Below are positions 1 to 5,330 of a stretch of DNA of 5,330 nucleotides, piece by piece. The notes beneath the pieces are model-generated. The model was not told where the DNA came from and searched no databases. It was given only the letters and a program-made list of their open reading frames with translations. The position numbers were made by a program, and so were the translations under genes. Every line of letters begins with the position of its first letter. Position 1 is the stretch's first letter. Source of the stretch: an uncultured Bacteroidota bacterium (GTDB lineage Bacteria; Bacteroidota; Bacteroidia; Chitinophagales; Chitinophagaceae); NCBI GenBank assembly GCA_946480675.1, contig CAMLKS010000199.1, positions 1 to 5,330 of the forward strand. Direction: 5' to 3'.

Positions 1-1725
1 CACCAGTTCAAAACGTTCGTTACTATTCCTTAACGCCTCCTGCTGCTGCTTAGTTTCAGTGATATCTATAATCACACCATCTATATAGATGAGCTTATCA
101 TTATCATCAAAAATACCCCTGCCATTTTCTTTTACCCATATTACATTACCATTCTTACACACCATTCTATACTCCAGTTCAAACGACTTTATCCTTTTTA
201 TCTTTTTGAGTATACTATAAGTACCGGGTAAGTCATCGGGATGGATGATGCTGGCAAAAGACCGGGTTTTGTTATCAATAAAGTCTGCCGCGGTGTAACC
301 AATCATTCGCTCCACCTCATCACTAAGGAAAGTCATTGTCCAGTCCTTATCGGGCAGACAACGATATGTAATGCCCGGCAGATTGTTTATTACCGACTGG
401 AATTGTTCCCTGCTTTTCCGCACCTCATTTTCAACCTTTCGTTTTTCAATAGTCGTTGCCAGGTTAAATGCCAACGTATCCAAAAAGCTCACTTCATCTT
501 CCAGCCAGCTACGCTCATTTTTGGTGTCGTTAAAACCAATGAATCCGTGAAATACGTTGTTTACAAATACGGGAAGAGCCAGTAATGATTTGATATGCTG
601 CGTTTCCAAAGTAGCTTTCAATACACCTTCGGGCAATTGGCTTACGACGCTGTGAAATGGTTTCCCGGTTGATAAAGTCTGAAAACTATCAAACAAGCTA
701 AAGGGTATATTCTGGGCGGCAGGATCGTCCAATACAACAGTACCATCGTTCCTCCAGTTGATACGCTGGCTTGTCAGGCGCTCACCGGTGTCGGGATGCA
801 CATGGTTCTCGAAATAATATATGTCCTCTACCGAAACGGTTTCCCCTATTATGTTAAATGATTCCTTAATAGCTGTAATCCAGTCATTATGCATGAGCAG
901 TTTGGAGGCAAATGCGTGGGTGGCCTGCAATAATTGATTTTTTCGTTTTATCTCTAACTCAGCTTGTTTACGCTTATCTATATCTAATGTAACACCTTCT
1001 ATTTTCACAGGTTTGCCATTGGCATCCCTTACCACGCGGATACGCTCATATATCCATTTGGGCTTGCCTGTATGCGATAAAATGCGATGTTCATTTTCAT
1101 AATATTCATTGCCCTTCAGCAGCTTATCCGGGTCTGCAAACAGCACATGCCGGTCATCAGGATGAAACTTATTAACCAGGTTTTCAAAGGTGAGCTCAAA
1201 AGATGCGGGGTCGACCTCAAAAATTCCATACACTTCATCCGACCAATGCATAGACCCATCCAATAAATTCTGGTTCCAATACCCGAGTGCTGCTATTTCC
1301 TGGGCAGTTTTAAGTTTTCTGTTTGCTTCTACTTCGGCCGTAATATCTGTTGCCAGCACCAGTTGTGCCCATTTGCCATCAAAAGAAATGCTACTGCTTT
1401 CAATTTTTACCTGTATAAGTTCCCCATTTTTTTTGCGATGCCGGAAAAACCCCTGGTTGAAGTTTTGGATATTCTGCTTTACACGGTCTATAGCTGTCTT
1501 TACCAGTGCAACATCTTCTTTAGGGCGTATCTCAGCAATGGTCATGTTCAAAAACTCATCGCGGGTATAGCCATAGCTCCGTACAGCCGCTTCATTTACG
1601 TCCAGAAAGCAAAGTGTTTCCAGATCGTAAATCCACATGGGGATGGGGCAGTAATTAAAGAGATTGCGATATTTTTCCTCCGAATCATGTAGGAGTTCGC
1701 GCGCTTCACGCAGTTTTGCATTCAT
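1..1725 (-). CDS. Multi-sensor PAS/GAF signalling protein, probable histidine kinase (N-terminal 575 residues; 3' end off window)
   Basis: The minus-strand frame is open from ATG at 1725 to the left edge and gives 575 residues with no stop. Domains in order: a short helical lead (1-15); PAS 1 (about 16-130, SEEKYRNLF entry, DITAE exit at 127-131); PAS 2 with PAC (about 140-256, HPDD at 188-191, LDIDKRKQAE exit); a GAF-like domain (about 262-428, with SLLALPVFVNNVFHGFIGF at 380-398 as its characteristic strand region); PAS 3 with PAC (about 438-560, HPDD at 495-498, DITETKQQQ exit). NSNERFELV at the edge is the typical opening of another PAS domain. No signal peptide or membrane span is visible, so it is probably a cytosolic sensor of a small ligand, redox state or light. 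An in-frame TAA lies 4-6 nt before the ATG, leaving only a TTG as an alternative start; no clear ribosome binding site is seen. The output domain is missing from the window. Histidine kinase is the commonest output for this architecture in Bacteroidota, but a different output cannot be excluded. Confidence 0.85.
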   Translation of the reverse strand, partial: MNAKLREARELLHDSEEKYRNLFNYCPIPMWIYDLETLCFLDVNEAAVRSYGYTRDEFLNMTIAEIRPKEDVALVKTAIDRVKQNIQNFNQGFFRHRKKNGELIQVKIESSSISFDGKWAQLVLATDITAEVEANRKLKTAQEIAALGYWNQNLLDGSMHWSDEVYGIFEVDPASFELTFENLVNKFHPDDRHVLFADPDKLLKGNEYYENEHRILSHTGKPKWIYERIRVVRDANGKPVKIEGVTLDIDKRKQAELEIKRKNQLLQATHAFASKLLMHNDWITAIKESFNIIGETVSVEDIYYFENHVHPDTGERLTSQRINWRNDGTVVLDDPAAQNIPFSLFDSFQTLSTGKPFHSVVSQLPEGVLKATLETQHIKSLLALPVFVNNVFHGFIGFNDTKNERSWLEDEVSFLDTLAFNLATTIEKRKVENEVRKSREQFQSVINNLPGITYRCLPDKDWTMTFLSDEVERMIGYTAADFIDNKTRSFASIIHPDDLPGTYSILKKIKRIKSFELEYRMVCKNGNVIWVKENGRGIFDDNDKLIYIDGVIIDITETKQQQEALRNSNERFELV

Positions 1726-1925
1726 CAATTATCCAATAATAACGGGGGTATCGTTTAATAAAAATATGTTACAAAATTCATTCATTAAACATTATTTAAA
1801 AATAACGAGAATCATGATTCACCCCATTTATACACGTATTCATACCAGAATTGCTGTTTGTAGTCATTATGCGACGTTAGAACAATAGCTTGGCCGCAAT
1901 TGTTGAAAATCCCGAACTTTAGGAT
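1726..1925. promoter_or_regulatory. Divergent promoter region between the PAS/GAF sensor gene and uvrB
   Basis: These 200 bp separate two divergent starts and must hold both promoters; no gene is seen in them. The DNA is AT-rich, especially 1750-1805. On the plus strand, TAGCTTGG (1886-1893) matches the Bacteroidota -7 consensus TAnnTTTG at 7 of 8 positions, but the nearest upstream TTTG (1857-1860) is 25 bp away, longer than usual. On the minus strand GAATTTTG (1772-1779) and TATTTTTA (1759-1766) each match 7 of 8, without a convincing -33 element. A perfect palindrome lies at 1809-1820. The region is certainly intergenic; the individual promoter elements are weak guesses. Confidence 0.45.
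1809..1820. repeat. Perfect 12-bp palindrome, candidate operator
   Basis: GAATCATGATTC reads identically on both strands. It sits near the middle of the divergent intergenic region, 105 bp upstream of the uvrB ATG and 83 bp upstream of the sensor ATG, where a dimeric regulator could affect either gene. I do not recognise it as the site of a known regulator, and it does not resemble the E. coli LexA box. Chance occurrence in AT-rich DNA is possible. Confidence 0.35.
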
Positions 1926-3953
1926 ATGTTCCAGATAGAGCGACCATATTCACCGGCTGGCGACCAGCCTACTGCCATTGCAGAACTGACCAAAGGGATC
2001 AAAGAAGGAGAACGTTTTCAGACACTACTGGGGGTAACCGGCTCGGGTAAAACATTTACCATGGCCAATGTGATACAAGAAGTGCAAAAACCTACGCTGG
2101 TACTGACGCATAATAAAACACTGGTAGCACAGCTATATGGTGAATTTCGCCAGTTTTTCCCCAATAATGCGGTAGAATATTTTGTGAGCTACTATGATTA
2201 CTACCAGCCGGAAGCATATATACCTACCAGCGATACTTATATAGAGAAAGACCTGAGCATTAACGAAGAACTGGAAAAGCTGCGCCTGCGTGCCACCAGC
2301 AGCCTGCTGAGCGGCCGCCGGGATATTATAGTGGTAGCATCGGTAAGCTGTATATATGGTATGGGTAACCCTACCGATTATGCGGCGGGTATCATCCGTT
2401 TCAACCAAGGGGATAGTATTGGCCGTAACCAATTTCTTCACCGGCTGGTGAATGGTTTATACAATCGCAGCCAGGGGGAATTTACACGTGGTACCTTCCG
2501 TGTGCAGGGCGATACGGTAGACATTAACCTGCCTTATGTGGATTATGGGTACCGCATTACCTTTTTTGGCGATGAGGTGGAAGAAATAGAAAGTTTTGAA
2601 GTGGATACCGGCAAACGCATAGGCACGATGCAGAATGCCGCCATCTTTCCGGCCAACCTGTATGTAGCACCGCGCGACCAGATGGCGCGGATTGTACATG
2701 AGATACAGGATGAACTGCATGCACAGGTAGAATATTTTAAAAGCATCAATAAGCCACTGGAAGCACAGCGCATAAAAGAGCGGGTAAACTATGACCTGGA
2801 AATGATGCAGGAGCTGGGCTATTGCAGTGGTATAGAAAACTATTCACGCTTCCTGGACAGACGCAGGCCGGGCACACGCCCCTTCTGCCTGATAGATTAT
2901 TTCCCCGATGATTTTTTGCTGGTGGTGGATGAAAGCCACGTGACCATACCACAAATAAGCGGCATGTATGGTGGCGACCGCAGCCGTAAGCTGAACCTGG
3001 TAGATTTTGGCTTCAGGCTGCCGAGTGCGCTGGACAACAGGCCATTGAACTTTCATGAATTTGAAGGACTGCTGAACCAAACAGTATTTGTAAGTGCTAC
3101 ACCGGGTAAGTATGAACTGGAACAAAGTGAAGGTGTGTTTGCAGAACAAATCGTTCGCCCAACAGGGTTGCTGGACCCGCCGATAGAAATACGCCCCAGC
3201 ATGAACCAGATAGATGACCTGCTGGATGAGATAGACCTGCGCGTGAAGAAAGGCGACCGCGTGCTGGTAACCACCCTTACCAAGCGCATGGCCGAAGAAC
3301 TGGATAAATACCTGGCACGCGTAAACGTGCGCAGTAAGTATATACATAGTGAAGTGGATACGCTGGAGCGCGTAGAGATACTACGCGACCTGCGCCTGGG
3401 CAATATAGATGTGCTGGTAGGTGTGAACCTGCTACGTGAAGGGCTTGACCTACCGGAGGTATCACTGATGGCGATACTGGATGCTGACAAGGAAGGTTTC
3501 TTAAGGGATGAACGCTCCCTGACACAGATGGCCGGGCGCGCAGCGCGTAACGTGGATGGCCTGGTTATCTTTTATGCCGATAAGATGACGGAAAGCATGC
3601 AGAAGACCATAGATGAAACCAACCGCCGCCGGGAGAAACAGATAGCATATAACCTGGCACATGGCATTACACCACGTACGGTAACCAAATCGAAAGAAGA
3701 AGTTTTCAAACAAACATCGGTGCTGGAGATAAAAGGCTATGATGAAAATAATAAGTATGCCCTGCATGAAGAGCTGGCACCTATAGCTGCCGATGAAGGT
3801 GTAGAGTATAAAACGGCTGCACAACTGGAAAAGCTGATAGCCAAAACCAAAAAAGAAATGGAAAAAGCTGCCAAAGAACTCGATTTTATGGAAGCTGCGA
3901 GGCTACGTGATAAAATGTTTCAGCTGCAAAAAGAAAGAGAGGCGATGAAATAG
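1926..3953 (+). CDS. uvrB: UvrB, excinuclease ABC subunit B
   Basis: UvrB is the damage-verifying helicase-like ATPase of nucleotide excision repair: UvrA loads it on DNA, it clamps the lesion, then recruits the nuclease UvrC. At 675 residues it is full length (E. coli UvrB is 673). Seen motifs: Walker A GVTGSGKT at 36-43 (K42); the Tyr-rich beta-hairpin from about Y89-Y93 to R120 that inserts between DNA strands; VVASVSCIYG before the UvrA-contacting region; Walker B DESH at 335-338; motif III SATPG at 390-394; helicase motif IV around 446-454; motif V GVNLLREGLDLPE at 499-511; DADKEGF at 519-525; motif VI QMAGRAARN at 534-542; and a C-terminal UVR helical hairpin at about 634-670 that binds UvrC. 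No key residue is missing. The ATG at 1926 gives the usual N-terminus (FQIERPYSPAGDQP). AGGA lies only 1 nt before the ATG, too close for a normal ribosome binding site, as is common in Bacteroidota. The gene appears monocistronic or nearly so. Confidence 0.98.
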   Translation: MFQIERPYSPAGDQPTAIAELTKGIKEGERFQTLLGVTGSGKTFTMANVIQEVQKPTLVLTHNKTLVAQLYGEFRQFFPNNAVEYFVSYYDYYQPEAYIPTSDTYIEKDLSINEELEKLRLRATSSLLSGRRDIIVVASVSCIYGMGNPTDYAAGIIRFNQGDSIGRNQFLHRLVNGLYNRSQGEFTRGTFRVQGDTVDINLPYVDYGYRITFFGDEVEEIESFEVDTGKRIGTMQNAAIFPANLYVAPRDQMARIVHEIQDELHAQVEYFKSINKPLEAQRIKERVNYDLEMMQELGYCSGIENYSRFLDRRRPGTRPFCLIDYFPDDFLLVVDESHVTIPQISGMYGGDRSRKLNLVDFGFRLPSALDNRPLNFHEFEGLLNQTVFVSATPGKYELEQSEGVFAEQIVRPTGLLDPPIEIRPSMNQIDDLLDEIDLRVKKGDRVLVTTLTKRMAEELDKYLARVNVRSKYIHSEVDTLERVEILRDLRLGNIDVLVGVNLLREGLDLPEVSLMAILDADKEGFLRDERSLTQMAGRAARNVDGLVIFYADKMTESMQKTIDETNRRREKQIAYNLAHGITPRTVTKSKEEVFKQTSVLEIKGYDENNKYALHEELAPIAADEGVEYKTAAQLEKLIAKTKKEMEKAAKELDFMEAARLRDKMFQLQKEREAMK

Positions 3954-3981
3954 CCGTATTTCCATTCGTCAATAAAAACGA

Positions 3982-4005
3982 GTCATTAACCGATAGTTAA
4001 TTGAC
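3982..4005. repeat. Imperfect inverted repeat (hairpin) downstream of uvrB
   Basis: GTC-ATTAAC, a 5-nt loop CGATA, then GTTAAT-T-GAC form a 9-bp stem with one bulged T. It lies 28 bp after the uvrB stop codon. No T-run follows on either strand and the stem is AT-rich, so it is a poor intrinsic terminator. Its location just before the next gene's candidate promoter suggests a dyad operator instead. Either role is inference. Confidence 0.4.
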
Positions 4006-4031
4006 AATGGATTAAAATGCGGTTAATTTAG
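4001..4031 (+). promoter_or_regulatory. Candidate promoter of the transglutaminase-like gene
   Basis: TTGAC (4001-4005, extending to TTGACA) is followed after 18 bp by TAATTTAG (4024-4031), which matches the Bacteroidota -7 element TAnnTTTG at 7 of 8 positions. The match ends 4 nt before the ATG at 4036, so transcription would begin at or very near the start codon, giving a leaderless or nearly leaderless mRNA. GTTAAT boxes overlap both elements (3996-4001 and 4022-4027). Promoter calling by eye is weak evidence. Confidence 0.35.
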
Positions 4032-4035
4032 GGTC

Positions 4036-5025
4036 ATGAGCCCTAAGCGCCTATACTTATTTGTAGCCATTAGCAGCATTGCTGTTAACATGCTGCTGGT
4101 ATATGCTTACAGGAAAGATATCCGTTCTCGCTTGATAAAAAACAAGCCCCCTCCATACGGCATTGCCAATAATGTCATTGACCACAACTACTCTACCTAT
4201 TTCTGTTATGACAGTACGGGGAATATACCGTTTGTCACAAGAAGGGATACTGCCCGGCCATTGCCGGAGCAACTCATTATAGCGCCGGGTATATATAACA
4301 TTGACGATAAGACTGTAGATATGGAACGTGAAGGCCTGTACCGGTTTGTATATACAGACCTGCACGCAAAGCAGTTTATCGTATATAAGCATCAGCTGAA
4401 CAGCCTGCTTAGCGCCATATGCTGGATACATACCCATGGAGAAAATGATAACAAGCTGACCAATGAACAACGAACGAAGAAAGCAATGAGCGGCAAATTA
4501 TACCTAACCTGCAGCCGCATAGTAGACTATACCAGGCACCTGCTAGCACAAGCCGGATACCAGACTCGTATTGCAGAGGGTGTGACACAACAAGCGCATA
4601 ACGGCCACGATGATTCTCACAGCATGATAGAAGTGTATGATGCTGCCAGTAAGAAGTGGATATTGGCAGACATGGACAATAACCGGCTTTTCGTTAAAAA
4701 ATCGGATAGTAGTACCGTACTCAGCTATGCAGAAATGCGTGATGCCCTATATGATAATGATATCCGTTTTATCTCTTTATCTGCGGATATACGTGTTAAT
4801 ACACAATCGGCAGCGCATACAGAAAGCTATCCCTATGAAATGATGTATGAACGTTTCAATTCGCACCAAAAGATGACCGACTGGTATAAAAGGGTTTGTG
4901 AAATCATGCTGATAAATAGCCATTTTTATAGTGCGAAGGATAGCACATTGGTACGACAATACAGAACAGCCTATCAATATATGGATTCCACAAGCTTTAT
5001 GCAGGCATACTATAGCATTAAGTGA
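4036..5025 (+). CDS. Membrane-anchored protein with a transglutaminase-like Cys-His-Asp core
   Basis: A 329-residue protein I cannot name. Residues 6-25 (LYLFVAISSIAVNMLLVYAY) form one hydrophobic segment, an uncleaved signal anchor or membrane helix. Residues 40-150 show no motif I recognise. Residues 155-216 resemble the transglutaminase-like (papain-fold) core: Cys159 at the start of a predicted helix, then AGYQTRIAEG (173-182), SHSMIEVYD with His195, and KKWILADMD with Trp208 and Asp212. Spacing C-36-H-17-D and the pattern 'HxxxEVYD...W...D' fit that superfamily, whose members are transglutaminases, proteases or inactive relatives. The Gly usually found just before the Cys is absent. Residues 217-329 are a polar, probably helical tail rich in Tyr and Met. 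The start is firm: an in-frame TAA lies at 4024-4026 with no other start codon between. The gene has a candidate promoter of its own and overlaps the convergent batA-like gene by 8 bp. Substrate and role are unknown. Confidence 0.8.
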   Translation: MSPKRLYLFVAISSIAVNMLLVYAYRKDIRSRLIKNKPPPYGIANNVIDHNYSTYFCYDSTGNIPFVTRRDTARPLPEQLIIAPGIYNIDDKTVDMEREGLYRFVYTDLHAKQFIVYKHQLNSLLSAICWIHTHGENDNKLTNEQRTKKAMSGKLYLTCSRIVDYTRHLLAQAGYQTRIAEGVTQQAHNGHDDSHSMIEVYDAASKKWILADMDNNRLFVKKSDSSTVLSYAEMRDALYDNDIRFISLSADIRVNTQSAAHTESYPYEMMYERFNSHQKMTDWYKRVCEIMLINSHFYSAKDSTLVRQYRTAYQYMDSTSFMQAYYSIK

Positions 5026-5330
5026 TGCTACGAAACATCGTATAGCGCAACACCATTTCCAACACCAGGCAAATAACAGCCATCAGTGCAAACGGGAAGA
5101 AGAGCTCTGCATAATGTTTGTAAGAGCTTATTTCTATCTTGGTCTTTTCCAGTGTGTCTATCTCCTTATATATCGCATCCAGCGACCTATTGTTGACTGC
5201 GCGGAAATATTTACCCCCTGTTTCTGTAGCTATTTTGCGTAGCAGTGGTTCATCTATCTGTACAGGCACCATCTGCTTTTGTATACCAAAGGGTGTCTGC
5301 ACCGGGAAGGGTGCCTGCCCCTCTGTACCT
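5018..5330 (-). CDS. batA: BatA-like von Willebrand factor A protein (C-terminal 103 residues; 5' end off window)
   Basis: The minus-strand frame runs from the right edge to TAA at 5020-5018. The peptide begins GTEGQAPFPVQTPFGIQ and continues with VPVQIDEPLLRKIATETGGK, YFRAVNNRSLDAIYKEIDTL and EKTKIEIS. This is the end of a VWA domain as in BatA of the Bacteroides aerotolerance operon. It closes with a hydrophobic segment (LFFPFALMAVICLVLEMVLR) and the short tail YTMFRSIT, matching the C-terminal membrane helix of BatA rather than BatB. The MIDAS metal-binding motif (DxSxS) would be upstream, outside the window. Bat proteins are inner-membrane partners of MoxR ATPases and DUF58 proteins, linked to oxidative and envelope stress; their exact biochemical role is unsettled. 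The GTG at 5302 is an internal valine codon, not a start. No gene follows on this strand within the window, so this may be the last gene of its operon. Confidence 0.88.
   Translation of the reverse strand, partial: GTEGQAPFPVQTPFGIQKQMVPVQIDEPLLRKIATETGGKYFRAVNNRSLDAIYKEIDTLEKTKIEISSYKHYAELFFPFALMAVICLVLEMVLRYTMFRSIT

Noticed and set aside
241..1888. Plus-strand open frames at 241-585, 1190-1570, 1363-1692 and 1664-1888
   Set aside because: They lie opposite, or mostly opposite, the continuous minus-strand PAS/GAF coding frame; their translations have no recognisable domain and low-complexity character typical of antisense frames.
2133..3824. Several minus-strand open frames inside uvrB, the longest of 167 and 145 codons
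   Set aside because: uvrB is intact and highly conserved here; the antisense translations are Ser/Arg- or His/Tyr-rich mirror products of uvrB codon use, with no domain.
3982..4005. Intrinsic terminator for uvrB
   Set aside because: A hairpin is present but is AT-rich with no following T-run; I list it only as an inverted repeat.
4057..4470. Minus-strand open frame of 137 codons opposite the transglutaminase-like gene
   Set aside because: The plus-strand frame is longer, has a firm start, a membrane segment and catalytic-type motifs; the antisense product resembles nothing known to me.
4931..5242. Plus-strand open frame of 103 codons spanning the end of the 4036 gene and the batA-like gene
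   Set aside because: It overlaps two supported coding frames, and the minus-strand reading gives a clear BatA C-terminus.
5300..5302. GTG as the start of a 94-residue minus-strand gene
   Set aside because: The frame continues upstream to the window edge with family-typical BatA sequence (GTEGQAPFP), so the GTG is an internal valine codon.

Overview
The window looks like chromosomal DNA from a Bacteroidota species, possibly a Chitinophagaceae-like genome. The evidence is a BatA-type (Bacteroides aerotolerance) C-terminus at the right edge, a cytosolic multi-PAS/GAF sensor typical of soil and freshwater Bacteroidota, weak or absent Shine-Dalgarno sequences, and moderate GC content with AT-rich intergenic DNA. 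The family-level placement is inference; nothing here fixes genus or species.

Layout: (1) 1-1725, minus strand: the first 575 codons of a soluble multi-domain sensor (PAS-PAS-GAF-PAS and the start of another PAS), whose output domain lies beyond the left edge. (2) 1726-1925: an AT-rich 200-bp divergent promoter region with a perfect 12-bp palindrome. (3) 1926-3953, plus strand: a complete uvrB with all helicase motifs, the beta-hairpin and the C-terminal UVR domain. (4) 3954-4035: an 82-bp gap with a hairpin and three copies of an ATTAAC/GTTAAT box around a candidate promoter. (5) 4036-5025, plus strand: an unnamed membrane-anchored protein in which I see a transglutaminase-like Cys-His-Asp arrangement. 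(6) 5018-5330, minus strand: the C-terminal 103 residues of a BatA-like von Willebrand A protein, overlapping gene 5 tail to tail by 8 bp.

Functionally this is a mixed housekeeping neighbourhood: nucleotide excision repair (UvrB), a signalling protein transcribed divergently from it, and the edge of a probable MoxR/bat-type envelope-stress operon. The 4036-5025 protein has its own candidate promoter and need not be co-transcribed with uvrB. The sequence does not show that these genes act together.

I found no RNA gene, CRISPR array, insertion sequence, phage gene, toxin-antitoxin pair or recognisable novel defence system. The most informative observations are the cryptic transglutaminase-like protein, the repeated GTTAAT boxes in front of it, and batA apparently ending its operon where batB would often follow.
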